A stretch of 64,000 nucleotides of DNA from Kiloniella laminariae (GTDB lineage Bacteria; Pseudomonadota; Alphaproteobacteria; Kiloniellales; Kiloniellaceae): NCBI RefSeq assembly GCF_027214005.1, contig NZ_JAPWGY010000008.1:1-64000 (forward strand). The letters are read 5' to 3'. A model generated the notes under the pieces. The model was not told where the DNA came from. It did no database searches and saw only the letters and a program-made list of their open reading frames with translations. A program made the position numbers and the translations under genes. Below, piece after piece: positions 45,220 through 54,432 of this stretch (position 1 is the stretch's first letter; each line of letters opens with the position of its first letter).

Positions 45220-46047
45220 TTACAACCAGCGTTTACGCCGTTTGAAAGATTTGATGTTTTTAAAGGACTTGCGCTCCTGCCCTCCACCACCAAGATAGAA
45301 TTCCTTGACGTCTTCGTTGTTCATCAGCTCTTCGGCGGTGCCATCAAGAACGATCTTGCCATTTTCCATGATATAGCCGTAATCAGCCGCCTGTAATGCC
45401 ATGTTGGCGTTCTGTTCGACCAGTAGGACTGATATTCCCAGCTCCCTGTTCAGGCGCTTGATAATACCAAAGACTTCCTTGACCAGCAGCGGCGACAATC
45501 CCATGGAGGGTTCATCCATCATGATCAGTTTCGGGCGTGCCATCAATGCCCGGCCAATGGCCAGCATCTGTTGCTCACCACCAGAAAGATACCCGGCCAG
45601 ACCGGTACGTTCTTTCAGGCGCGGGAAATAGCTAAAGACCTTCTCGATATCTCCGGCAACATTGGCCTGAGGCTGGGTAAAGGCACCCAGACGCAAATTT
45701 TCGATAACGGTCATGTCCTGGACAATCCCGCGTCCTTCCATCACCAGAAAGGTACCATTTCGGACAATTTTTTCCGGGGGCATATGGGTGATATCCACCC
45801 CGTTATAAACCACATCACCCCGGGTAATTTCCCCGTCTTCCGAACCAAGCAAGCCCGCGATGGCCTTGAGTGTTGTCGACTTTCCAGCCCCGTTTGCCCC
45901 GAGCAGAGCCGTTATCTGTCCGCGTTTGGCATTCAGGTTCAAGCCACGCAGGACCAGAATAACATCGTTAAAAACCACTTCGATATTATTCACAGACAGG
46001 ATTGTATCTTCCTGGGTCTGGTTTTTCAGCTGTGTAACGCTACTCAT
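45220..46047 (-). CDS. livF: Branched-chain-type ABC transporter ATP-binding protein LivF
   Basis: A 275-residue ATPase with Walker A GANGAGKST, signature YLSGGEQQMLAIGRAL and Walker B PKLIMMDEPSMGLSP. The last 25 residues are Lys/Arg-rich (ERKSFKNIKSFKRRKRWL), longer than in typical LivF. It is separated from the binding-protein gene by a hairpin and is 76 bases upstream of the PaaK-like gene. Confidence 0.9.
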   Translation of the reverse strand: MSSVTQLKNQTQEDTILSVNNIEVVFNDVILVLRGLNLNAKRGQITALLGANGAGKSTTLKAIAGLLGSEDGEITRGDVVYNGVDITHMPPEKIVRNGTFLVMEGRGIVQDMTVIENLRLGAFTQPQANVAGDIEKVFSYFPRLKERTGLAGYLSGGEQQMLAIGRALMARPKLIMMDEPSMGLSPLLVKEVFGIIKRLNRELGISVLLVEQNANMALQAADYGYIMENGKIVLDGTAEELMNNEDVKEFYLGGGGQERKSFKNIKSFKRRKRWL

Positions 46048-46100
46048 TGATCAGAACCTCTGGCACAGAATATCAGGGGACATCGGGGTATCTGGAGAGA

Positions 46101-46134
46101 AAGAACAGGCCCGCCCGATGACGGGCCCGTTCTT
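46101..46134 (-). terminator. Hairpin between the binding-protein gene and livF
   Basis: A GC-rich 13-base stem (AAGAACAGGCCCG at 46101-46113 against CGGGCCCGTTCTT at 46122-46134) with one mismatch. It lies within the operon, after livJ, so it may act as a partial terminator or mRNA stabiliser that raises binding-protein levels over the rest. Confidence 0.6.
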
Positions 46135-46155
46135 GGTCAAAGGGATTGATTACTC

Positions 46156-47382
46156 TTAATAACCAACCCAGTCATCACGGCGTGGCAGGGTCATCTCGGC
46201 AATACGCTCGATGTTAACGCCACCATCTTCAAAAGATCCCTTGTTGATAGAAACCACGGTGCTGCCGCGGTGATCATCAGCAGTCCAGTTTGAAGGCAGA
46301 CAAACACCTTCAAGTCCTGCAGGAACCCAGTCTTTCTTGGCGTACATCCCCTGTTTGATATTCGCCCCGGTCAGACCACCATTTGCCTTGGCCCACTCCA
46401 TGGCCTCTTTCATGTAAAAAGCAGAACAGACACCACGAATATAGTGATGGGTTGGTTTGGCATCTTTGGAGAAACCGCTCATATCGGCGATTTTGTATAC
46501 CAGATCCATTCCCGGTGCATAGGCATCCCAGAAAGGAGTTGCTGTGGGGAAAACATAATCTTTGGCTTCTGCTGCCTCAATTGTCAGATAATCCCCGGCC
46601 CAGATATTGCCCATATAGGTCACATCCGCCCCAACGGTATTACAGGATTTCAGCAAGGAAATAACAGAACCACCCAGGTTTCCAACATAGGCATAATTGG
46701 CACCAGACTCTTTGATGGTCAGACACTGTGCCTTGAAATCACCGGGTCCAAGCGGCACCACGACCGGTGGCAAGACTTCCAGACCAAGTTCAGCAGCGTA
46801 TTCGGCACAGCCTTCTTTCGGTGCGTTCGGATAGGGATGATTATCACCGGTATGAACGAACTTGGGCTTATCAATCCCTTTTTCCTTGGCATCGCCAGCA
46901 GCCCACTGCACCAGAGCCCGGCAGGCATCGGTATAGGACGGGCCATAGAAGAAGTTATAAGGGGCAGGTTTTGCGGTTTTCGGGTTTTTCCCGGTTGGAT
47001 CAGTCAGGTGACCCGAATAAGACGCGGACCAGACAGGAACCTCATCCTTGGCAACAAAGGAAATCAGGGCTTCTGTGTCGCCAGTTCCCCACCCCTGAAG
47101 GGCGATCATGCCTTTTGATTTCCATTTTTTATAATTGGCAATCGCTTCTGGAACCTTGTAGGCGTAGTCGATGGTTTCCATTTCGATTTTTGTGCCGTCG
47201 ATACCGCCCGTCGAGTTGATATAATCAACCGCATCACGGACCCCTGGCCCATAGAATTTACTTACAAAAGACGTTGGTCCGGTATAGTCGACCAGATGCC
47301 CAACAAAGACAGAATCTTCGGCCAGAGCCGGGCTTCCTGCTGCCGCCAGGGCAAATGTTGCGGCGAGAATGCGCTGCTTCAT
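46156..47382 (-). CDS. livJ: Branched-chain-type ABC transporter substrate-binding protein (LivJ/K-like)
   Basis: A 408-residue periplasmic protein. The signal peptide ends at AGSPALA (about residue 22); the mature part opens 'EDSVFVGHLVDYTGPTSF' and has the type-I periplasmic binding fold. This group, with 'YINSTGGIDG' and 'LQGWGTGDTEALISFV', differs from true leucine-binding proteins and is typical of operons that also encode CoA ligases. An acid (aromatic or fatty) is therefore as likely a ligand as an amino acid. Confidence 0.85.
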   Translation of the reverse strand: MKQRILAATFALAAAGSPALAEDSVFVGHLVDYTGPTSFVSKFYGPGVRDAVDYINSTGGIDGTKIEMETIDYAYKVPEAIANYKKWKSKGMIALQGWGTGDTEALISFVAKDEVPVWSASYSGHLTDPTGKNPKTAKPAPYNFFYGPSYTDACRALVQWAAGDAKEKGIDKPKFVHTGDNHPYPNAPKEGCAEYAAELGLEVLPPVVVPLGPGDFKAQCLTIKESGANYAYVGNLGGSVISLLKSCNTVGADVTYMGNIWAGDYLTIEAAEAKDYVFPTATPFWDAYAPGMDLVYKIADMSGFSKDAKPTHHYIRGVCSAFYMKEAMEWAKANGGLTGANIKQGMYAKKDWVPAGLEGVCLPSNWTADDHRGSTVVSINKGSFEDGGVNIERIAEMTLPRRDDWVGY

Positions 47383-47450
47383 ACTTTCCTCCCTATTGGC
47401 GGCTTATTGTTATTTCCTCACCCTGGCCGCCGCAGTGTGAGAAGCCTCTC

Positions 47451-48515
47451 TTAATGAGAGAATGGATAAAGCTTCCAGCTGGCACGGATCATGCGCCAGC
47501 GGTGGATCAATCCTTCGGGTTCAAAGATCAAAAACAGAATGATCACAGCCCCGACAGACATTTCCTTGATATAGGCCTTGCCCTGTTCCATAGCAGGGAA
47601 TACCACAGCCATCGCGCTGGCGGCTTCTTCCATGAACTGCGGCAAAAGCATGATAAATATGGTGCCCAGCAAAGACCCTGTTACTGAGCCAAGACCGCCA
47701 ATAATAATCATCGCCAGGAACTGGATTGACAAAAGAATGGTAAAGCCTTCGACGGATACATAACCGAGGTAATGACCGTAAAGCGCCCCACCCAGCCCGG
47801 CAAAGAAGCTGGAAACCCCAAAGGAGAGGATGCGATATCTGGTCAGGTTAATGCCCATGATTTCGGCAGAGAGATAATGATCACGGACAGCGACCAAGGC
47901 CCGCCCATCCCGTGAGCGGCGCAGGTTGCTTACCGCAAGAAAGGACACAATGACCCAGAAGAGGACAAGATAGAAATACTTCTGATCTGTATCCAACTCA
48001 ATGCCAAGGAAATTCACGGTTTCGGCCAGAGACCCGGACGATCCGCCAGAAAACCAATCCGCCCGGGCGAAGAAATCCTGCAGGATAAACTGGGACGCCA
48101 AGGTGGCAATTGCCAGATATAATCCTTTCAGTCGCGCGGCAGGAATACCAAAGATCATGCCAACTGCTGTGGTCAGAACTCCTGCCAGGGGAATACAAAT
48201 AAAGACTGGCAAGCCTGTTGTGTTGTTAATCCAGGCCGAAGCAAAGGCACCAAATCCAAAAAACGCAGAATGCCCAAGGGAAATCTGCCCGGTAAAGCCC
48301 ACCAGAACATTCAAGCCCAGAGCCGCAATGGCGAAGATCCCGATCATCAGCATCTGGCTGATATAATAATCGTTCAGAAACAGGGGCGCGACCAGTAGGG
48401 CTGCTATCCCTGCATAGATGCTCCAGCCTTCGAATCTGGTGCGAAACAGTGACGTGTCATCACTGTAAGAGGTCCGGAAATCACCACAAGGGCGCGGATG
48501 AGGAACATGAGACAT
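47451..48515 (-). CDS. livM: Branched-chain-type ABC transporter permease LivM
   Basis: A 354-residue inner-membrane permease with about nine helices and the LivM signatures 'GFTGQISLGHSAFFGFGAF' and 'GINLTRYRILSFGVSSFFAGLGGALYGHYLG'. The N-terminal 30 residues are hydrophilic. It pairs with LivH. Nineteen bases separate it from livH. Confidence 0.9.
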   Translation of the reverse strand: MSHVPHPRPCGDFRTSYSDDTSLFRTRFEGWSIYAGIAALLVAPLFLNDYYISQMLMIGIFAIAALGLNVLVGFTGQISLGHSAFFGFGAFASAWINNTTGLPVFICIPLAGVLTTAVGMIFGIPAARLKGLYLAIATLASQFILQDFFARADWFSGGSSGSLAETVNFLGIELDTDQKYFYLVLFWVIVSFLAVSNLRRSRDGRALVAVRDHYLSAEIMGINLTRYRILSFGVSSFFAGLGGALYGHYLGYVSVEGFTILLSIQFLAMIIIGGLGSVTGSLLGTIFIMLLPQFMEEAASAMAVVFPAMEQGKAYIKEMSVGAVIILFLIFEPEGLIHRWRMIRASWKLYPFSH

Positions 48516-48533
48516 AGTTTAACCGCTCCCTGC

Positions 48534-49427
48534 TCAGATACGTTCAATGTCTTTGGTGCCGAACAGCCCGTAGGGCCGGATCATCAGGATGATGATCAAC
48601 ACATAGAAAGGTGCGACAGTGTACATGTTGCCAATATGAAGGAACTGACCATCAACAAATTCGGCCATATTTTCCAGCACACCGATAATCACACCGCCAA
48701 CGACAGCGCCGATAATGGAATCAAGCCCCCCGACAATGACTGCCGGAAACACCTTGATTCCGATAATTGCCAGAGAGTTTGACACGGCATTGACCAGCCC
48801 CAGAACCACCCCGGCAATACAGGAAACCAAGGCGGAAATCGCCCAGGCCATCGAGAAAACCTGTTTGACGGAGATTCCCAGACTTTGCGCCACCTGCTGA
48901 TTATAAGCTGTTGCCCGCATCGCCAGCCCGTATCTGGAGAACTTGAAGAAATAATAAAACAGCCCCATGACCAGCACGGACAGCACCAGAGACATCAGAT
49001 AGGCTGTTTCGACCTGCAGCCCCCCAATTGAGACGGTATTCTCGCCAAAGACAGCAGGAAAACGTTCTGCTGAATTTCCAAATATCCAGTTCATCAACGC
49101 CTGCATGAAGATCGACAGGCCGATGGTGACCATAATAACCGAGATAATCGGTTCGCCAATCAAGGGCCTGAGGACAACCATCTGGACAACAATGCCGAAT
49201 ATCGTCATGAAAGCCATGGCGAAAAGGAATGCCAGAACAAAGGGCAACTGCATTTTCATAATGAAAAACCAGCAGACCCAAGCCCCGAGCACCAGAAACT
49301 CGCCCTGGGCAAAGTTAACCACCTGGGTTGATTTGTAGATCAGGACAAAACACATGGCGACCACGCCATAGAGCATTCCGACGATCAGACCATTGATCAA
49401 AAGCTGAAACAGCAGATCCCAGTTCAT
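48534..49427 (-). CDS. livH: Branched-chain-type ABC transporter permease LivH
   Basis: A 297-residue permease with about eight helices and LivH motifs 'NGLIVGMLYGVVAMCFVLIYKSTQVVNFAQGEF' and 'GIKVFPAVIVGGLDSIIGAVVGG'. Its start overlaps the stop of the acyl-CoA synthetase gene upstream by four bases, so transport and activation genes are translationally coupled. Confidence 0.9.
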   Translation of the reverse strand: MNWDLLFQLLINGLIVGMLYGVVAMCFVLIYKSTQVVNFAQGEFLVLGAWVCWFFIMKMQLPFVLAFLFAMAFMTIFGIVVQMVVLRPLIGEPIISVIMVTIGLSIFMQALMNWIFGNSAERFPAVFGENTVSIGGLQVETAYLMSLVLSVLVMGLFYYFFKFSRYGLAMRATAYNQQVAQSLGISVKQVFSMAWAISALVSCIAGVVLGLVNAVSNSLAIIGIKVFPAVIVGGLDSIIGAVVGGVIIGVLENMAEFVDGQFLHIGNMYTVAPFYVLIIILMIRPYGLFGTKDIERI

Positions 49428-51415
49428 TGCCCTGCCCCCTTGTTTTCTTTGTCAGATGTATCGAGTGTCTCGACTTTCAACGAAGTCACGATGCGCTGTT
49501 TGGTGCCATCCTGAAAATGGATCACGGTATCCACATCAACCTTGCCCTGATCAGAATAAAGCGCCTGGATAATATCGCCGTACTTGTCGGCAATAACCCC
49601 TCGACGAACCTTGCGGGTCCGTGTCAGTTCGCCATCGTCGGCATCCAGTTCCTTATAAAGTAACAGAAACCTCTTGATCCGCTGAGCCGGTGGCAAGGTC
49701 GCATTGACCATCTCGACTTCAGCCCGCAGCTGTTCATACACCTCTGGTTGGGCCGAAAGATCAGTATAGGTGGTAAAGCGCAGACGTTTTTTTTCTGCCC
49801 ATTTTGAAACAATGGGATAGCGGATACAGATCATCGCGGTCAGATAAGGCTGGTCTGCCCCCAGGATCACAGCTTCGGCAACATAGGTGGAAAACTTCAG
49901 TTTGTTTTCGATATATTGCGGCGAGAACTTTACACCTTTTGAGGTCTTGGCGAGATCCTTGATCCGGTCAATCACGACCAGATGTCCGTTTTTATCAAAA
50001 TATCCGGCATCTCCAGTCAGAAACCAGCCATCCTCACCAAAAGTTTCCTTACTGGCTTTCTCGTTTTTATAATAGCCCTTCATCATATGCCCGTGCTGAA
50101 CTACGATCTCGCCCAGCCCCTCTGAATCCGGATTGTCTATACGCAGTTCCACACCCGGCATGGGAGATCCAACCGTATCGTGGTTCACATCATCCGACTT
50201 GTGGATCGTATGCGCCCCAAGTGCCTCGGTCTGTCCATAGAGTTGACGCAGGGGAATACCCATCGAGAGGAAAAACTTGAAAGTATCCGGCCCCATGGCC
50301 GCCCCGCCCGTCGCTGCAGATTTAAGGTTCTTGAAACCAAGGCGATCGCGCAGTGCTCGCATCAGGAGCCATTCAGAAGCAAGGGATTTTTCACCCTTTT
50401 CCAGAGCAGCCAGACCTTTTTTGGCGCCCCACTCATAGGCCGCCTGTTTCCAGGCAGATGAGTCCATCATCTTTGCGCGCACGTCAGCAGCTATCAGTTC
50501 CCAGATCCGGGGCGCAAGAAGGACAAAAGTGGGGCCGATTTCCCGCAAATCAGACATTATGGTTGACTGTTCTTCGGGGAAATTGACCCGCATCCGGGCA
50601 ATCAGGTTCCAGGCTACAGAATACATCTGTTCCATCACCCAGCTCAGGGGGAGCACAGCAAGGTATTCATCTTCCGGGGTTTTCGGGTCCGCGCGTAAAT
50701 AGGCTGCGGCATGGCCGAGAAAAGCCCGATGCGGCCACATGGAAAGCTTGGGGTTGGATGTTGTACCCGAAGTAGTACAGAGCACAGCGACATCATCAGT
50801 ATCTGTGGCTTGAACAAGATTCTGATACGCTGTGGGGTCCTTGTCCAGCAGCTTCTGACCAAGCGCTTCAAGATCTTCAATTGATATCAGACGCGGATCA
50901 TCATATTTGCGCATTCCTCTCGGGTCACAATAGACAATGTGTGTAACAGAGGGAATCTTATCCTCAAGATTTAAAAACTTGTCGACCTGTTCTTCATCTT
51001 CGGCGATGACGATTTTGGGGCTGGTATAGTCGGTCAGATAAGCAATTTCCTCTTCCAGTGCATCCCGATAGATGCCCATGCTCATGGCCCGACAGCTGTG
51101 CGCCGCGATTTCTCCCCAGACCCATTCAACCCGGTTATCGCCGATCAGAGCAATCGTGTCTCCTGCAACGATCCCCAGCTCAGCCATCCCCAGAGACATA
51201 CGCGCCACGTGGTCGTGATAATCCCGCCAGGTAAACTGATTCCAGATCCCGAATTCCTTTTCCCGTAATGCCACAGCATCGGGGTAATTTTCGGCATTGA
51301 AAGCCAGAATTTTCGGCAGAGTGTCATAGAGCACAACATCAGCATGGCTGCTGGAAAAGGGAGCCCAGTCAATGCTATCCCCGATCATGACAGTATTAAG
51401 GCCTGTATCCCTCAT
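49424..51415 (-). CDS. AMP-dependent acyl-CoA synthetase (long-chain/FadD15-like)
   Basis: A 663-residue adenylate-forming ligase with A3 LCTTSGTTSNPKLSMW, A5 QLYGQTEALG, and A7/A8 'FLTGDAGYFDKNGHLVVIDRIKDL'. Its length and 'GNRVEWVWGEIAA'-type N-domain place it in the long-chain group. Overlaps with livG and livH by four bases on each side show it is an integral part of the transporter operon. It would trap the imported acid as CoA thioester, alone or with the PaaK-like ligase (inference). Confidence 0.88.
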   Translation of the reverse strand: MRDTGLNTVMIGDSIDWAPFSSSHADVVLYDTLPKILAFNAENYPDAVALREKEFGIWNQFTWRDYHDHVARMSLGMAELGIVAGDTIALIGDNRVEWVWGEIAAHSCRAMSMGIYRDALEEEIAYLTDYTSPKIVIAEDEEQVDKFLNLEDKIPSVTHIVYCDPRGMRKYDDPRLISIEDLEALGQKLLDKDPTAYQNLVQATDTDDVAVLCTTSGTTSNPKLSMWPHRAFLGHAAAYLRADPKTPEDEYLAVLPLSWVMEQMYSVAWNLIARMRVNFPEEQSTIMSDLREIGPTFVLLAPRIWELIAADVRAKMMDSSAWKQAAYEWGAKKGLAALEKGEKSLASEWLLMRALRDRLGFKNLKSAATGGAAMGPDTFKFFLSMGIPLRQLYGQTEALGAHTIHKSDDVNHDTVGSPMPGVELRIDNPDSEGLGEIVVQHGHMMKGYYKNEKASKETFGEDGWFLTGDAGYFDKNGHLVVIDRIKDLAKTSKGVKFSPQYIENKLKFSTYVAEAVILGADQPYLTAMICIRYPIVSKWAEKKRLRFTTYTDLSAQPEVYEQLRAEVEMVNATLPPAQRIKRFLLLYKELDADDGELTRTRKVRRGVIADKYGDIIQALYSDQGKVDVDTVIHFQDGTKQRIVTSLKVETLDTSDKENKGAGQ

Positions 51416-52233
51416 AGCGCAGCTGCCTCCCCTTCTTCATCATGCAGCAACTCGTCTTCCTCGCCGAGATATGCCCGCCTGACATGTTCATCTGCCATCA
51501 CCTCTTCCGGAAGTCCTGCGGCAATTTTTTTGCCAAAATCCAGAACCATTACCCGGTTGGAAATATCCATAACCACGCCCATGTCGTGTTCAATCATCAC
51601 GACCGTGGTGCCCAGTTCCTCGTTGAGATCAAGAATATAGCGTGCCATATCCTCTTTCTCTTCCAGGTTCATCCCCGCCATGGGTTCATCAAGCAGGATA
51701 AGATCAGGGTTGATTGCAATCGCTCTGGCAAGCTCCACCCGTTTACGCAGACCATAGGAAAGTGTGCCAGCAGGTTCGTTTCGCACATGCTGAATTTCAA
51801 GAAAATCAATGATATCCTCAACTGCCCGGCGGTGTTCCAGTTCTTCCTTTCTGGCCCCGCCGACCCAATAGAACATCCCTGTCAGGAAATTGTTTTTGAG
51901 CAGATGATGCCGACCGACCATAATATTGTCGAGCACCGACATATGGCCAAAAAGAGCAAGATTCTGGAAAGTCCTGCCAATACCTATGGCTGCGCGATCA
52001 TTGATTGAGCGCCCGATCAGACTACGTCCCTTATAGGTTATTTCACCTTCCTGGGGTTTGTACCGCCCGGAAATGCAGTTAAGCATAGAGGTTTTTCCGG
52101 CACCATTGGGGCCGATAATTGAAAAAACCTCGCCCTTGCGGACATTGAAACTCACATCTGTTAAAGCACGAATACCACCGAAACGAAGGTTAATCCCCTT
52201 CGCCTCAAGCAAAAGCTCGCCCGATTGAACCAA
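51412..52233 (-). CDS. livG: Branched-chain-type ABC transporter ATP-binding protein LivG
   Basis: A 273-residue ATPase with Walker A GPNGAGKTS, signature TLSYGLRKRVELARAIA and Walker B PDLILLDEPMAGMN. LivG-type ATPases have the YG in the signature, as here. The tail 'LLHDEEGEAAAL' is acidic. The gene follows the MerR gene by 75 bases and overlaps the synthetase gene. Confidence 0.9.
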   Translation of the reverse strand: MVQSGELLLEAKGINLRFGGIRALTDVSFNVRKGEVFSIIGPNGAGKTSMLNCISGRYKPQEGEITYKGRSLIGRSINDRAAIGIGRTFQNLALFGHMSVLDNIMVGRHHLLKNNFLTGMFYWVGGARKEELEHRRAVEDIIDFLEIQHVRNEPAGTLSYGLRKRVELARAIAINPDLILLDEPMAGMNLEEKEDMARYILDLNEELGTTVVMIEHDMGVVMDISNRVMVLDFGKKIAAGLPEEVMADEHVRRAYLGEEDELLHDEEGEAAAL

Positions 52234-52308
52234 ACCTCTTCTCCCTGTCCACAGCAGCTTTATGCCACCTATGTCCCGCGTGACTTTACATCACGTCTTT
52301 CCGCCTGT

Positions 52309-52800
52309 TTATTTCTGCGTGCCTTTTCCATTTCTGACCAACAAACCCTGGAGAGAGTTAAAGTTGGTAGGAATGACCAAAGGCGTTTCTGCAGTCTCTT
52401 TTTTATTACTTGTGTTCATCTCCAACTCTCCAAGCCGGAGGGTTGCAGATGTTTCTACTTCGTTCATCTCCATCAGGATCTGGTCAATATCCTGACGTTT
52501 CTTTTCCAATAGGGCCCTGTGCTTTGCTATACAATCAAGCAACCGCTGCAATTGTCCGCTTTCACCCGGTTCAAGATCATACATTTCAATGATTTCACGG
52601 ATTTCTGCCAAAGAAAAACCAAGGCGTTTGCCTCGTAATATCAAAACCAGTCGCGCCCGATCTCGTGAAGAATATAATCTTTTACGCCCTTCTCTCTGGG
52701 GGTTGAGAAGTTTTTCCCCCTCGTAAAACCGCAAGGTCCGGGTGGTTATCCCAAACTCGTTTGTCAGTTCGGTAATGCTATAGAAGCCCCGCCCATTCAT
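52309..52800 (-). CDS. MerR-family regulator, LiuR paralogue
   Basis: A 163-residue regulator beginning at the ATG at 52800 (MNGRGFYSITEL), preceded by AAGGGA; an upstream ATG at 52818 lies inside the operator. The first 115 residues closely match LiuR of the 34.2-kb operon, including the identical segments FGITTRTLRFYE and LGFSLAEIREIIEMYD. The C-terminal 50 residues are unrelated and polar. First gene of the liv/CoA-ligase operon and so probably its own regulator. Its ligand may be a CoA thioester formed by the ligases (inference). Confidence 0.85.
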   Translation of the reverse strand: MNGRGFYSITELTNEFGITTRTLRFYEGEKLLNPQREGRKRLYSSRDRARLVLILRGKRLGFSLAEIREIIEMYDLEPGESGQLQRLLDCIAKHRALLEKKRQDIDQILMEMNEVETSATLRLGELEMNTSNKKETAETPLVIPTNFNSLQGLLVRNGKGTQK

Positions 52801-53165
52801 ATACAGATCCCTTAACATCTTACGTAAAAGTCAATCACTTTCACCTGAGCTTTTAGAGCCCTTTTATAAAGATGCTTTGTTACTTCCTGTTCACACCTAG
52901 AGACAAAATATTGTTTTTAAAGATATTTTTTTTAATCTATTACGTAATGCCTTCTTAGGTAAGCTCATAGTGTCATCTGCTGATTTGCAGATAAACACAT
53001 AATTCTGCAGCAGTGGTCTGCAATTTCGCAGATCAAAACATTAAAAGCCCGATATATACATATGAATTCAGCCTCCTACTCGAAATAGCGACCTATTCAC
53101 CCGTCAAAGTTTTGTAATTATATTACTCAAAACTATTCGCTCAGAAGCTCGTTCAAAAAACAGAA
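52801..53165. promoter_or_regulatory. Upstream region of the liv operon
   Basis: A 365-base AT-rich region with no gene, between the MerR gene start and the stop of the AraC-type gene. It holds the operator-like site at 52816-52834 and a second, lone TTACGTAA at 52940-52947 that could be a further LiuR-type half-site. Confidence 0.4.
52816..52834 (-). promoter_or_regulatory. LiuR operator-like site, copy 2
   Basis: On the minus strand TTGACTTTTACGTAAGATG lies 16-34 bases before the MerR gene start, matching the site before liuR at 18 of 19 bases and in the same position relative to the gene. Confidence 0.65.
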
Positions 53166-54191
53166 TCAGTCAGAAAACCTGGCACGCCAGTCTTTGGGAG
53201 AAAGCCCCGTCACTCTTTTAAATTCCCGATTGAAGTTCGATTTTGTCAGGAAACCAGCCTCAAACATCACGTCTGTAATCCGTGCTTCTGTATTTTTCAA
53301 AAGTCGACAGGCCTCCCCCACGCGCAGTTCGTTAACAAACTGAGAGATATTTTGCCCTTTAACCCGGTTTATAGCCTCCGAAATACGTCTCGCAGGGATC
53401 GCGCTCTTACGGGCCAAACGATCGAGATTGAGATCAAAATCACGGTAAATTTCCTTGGTTGATAGCAAGCTGTTGATCTTGTCAAAAACTTCAAAATCAT
53501 CTTCTTCGGCCAGTCTTACGTCGGGCTCTGGAACAGAGGCAGCTTCAGCTTCCGGTGATCGCCCTTGGCCAGCCAGGGTCGCCATCAGCCCAAGGGTCAA
53601 AAGTACTGGAACATTGGCGAAAGCGACAATTTTGGCTGAAATATCCCCTGCGCCGGAGCGCATATCATAAGAAATAAAAATATCTATTCCGGCGAAAAAA
53701 AACAGCGCCAATGCAGTGATTACCAAAGCCCGGTGCGCGTTCTTCGCTTCATCCAACCGAACCATGCGCAGCTTATCAATCCCCGAAAAAGCCAGATGAG
53801 CGAGCAGGATAGCGTATAAAAGATATATCCCGATCAGGAAGAGGTCGATAAAGCGGGGAGACAGTAAAACCATCAATAAAATCAATATCGGCGGCACCAG
53901 GTGTTTTATATCTCCGGGCCATATTACGGTGGGGCCAGAACGGGAAAGACTTCTGAAACAGAGCCAGGCTAACGGAGCCCAGGCGGCTGCCAGAACGGAC
54001 TGTACAGGCAAAAATGTCAGGATATCATAGCCCCAGCGGACACCAATCAGAACCGACAGAACAACATAAAAACCAAGAAGAAGAATAAAAAATCGGCTGG
54101 ATGGCAACTCTCGCCCCTGACGGAGCAACTGAAAGATTAAAATCAAAAGCAACAGGGTTACAACAAACGGTAGCGGCACAAAAATCATCAA
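53166..54191 (-). CDS. Membrane-anchored AraC-family regulator
   Basis: A 341-residue protein. The first 210 residues form about seven membrane segments, and the C-terminal 110 residues an AraC DNA-binding domain (RLARKSAIPARRISEAINRV, then ITDVMFEAGFLTKSNFNREF and TGLSPKDWR). Such proteins probably sense an envelope or membrane signal and bind DNA from the membrane. It is divergent from the secreted hydrolase gene at 54433, which it may control. Confidence 0.82.
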   Translation of the reverse strand: MMIFVPLPFVVTLLLLILIFQLLRQGRELPSSRFFILLLGFYVVLSVLIGVRWGYDILTFLPVQSVLAAAWAPLAWLCFRSLSRSGPTVIWPGDIKHLVPPILILLMVLLSPRFIDLFLIGIYLLYAILLAHLAFSGIDKLRMVRLDEAKNAHRALVITALALFFFAGIDIFISYDMRSGAGDISAKIVAFANVPVLLTLGLMATLAGQGRSPEAEAASVPEPDVRLAEEDDFEVFDKINSLLSTKEIYRDFDLNLDRLARKSAIPARRISEAINRVKGQNISQFVNELRVGEACRLLKNTEARITDVMFEAGFLTKSNFNREFKRVTGLSPKDWRARFSD

Positions 54192-54393
54192 TAAATCTCA
54201 CACTCCACAACCAGCGGACCTACATTTCATATCGAAAGATCTCTCCGCTTGGCAAAAAGTTGGCTCTCTCTCGATGCTCGAGAGCCTCATCTGACAAGAA
54301 AATGATCTTAAACGCGATTCAGTACGACCTTAAACATGATCAAGGTCTCAAAAGAGCAGTGAATCCGGGATAGTCACTCACCCCTGTCGCAAA

Positions 54394-54408
54394 AGACAAG
54401 CCTGATCA
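54394..54408 (+). repeat. 15-base repeat AGACAAGCCTGATCA, copy 1
   Basis: Located 25 bases before the start of the hydrolase gene. An exact second copy is at 55869-55883, a similar distance before another short reading frame. Likely a shared promoter-proximal element. Confidence 0.45.
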
Positions 54409-54432
54409 TATAAGTTTTAAGAAAGGTCTCCA

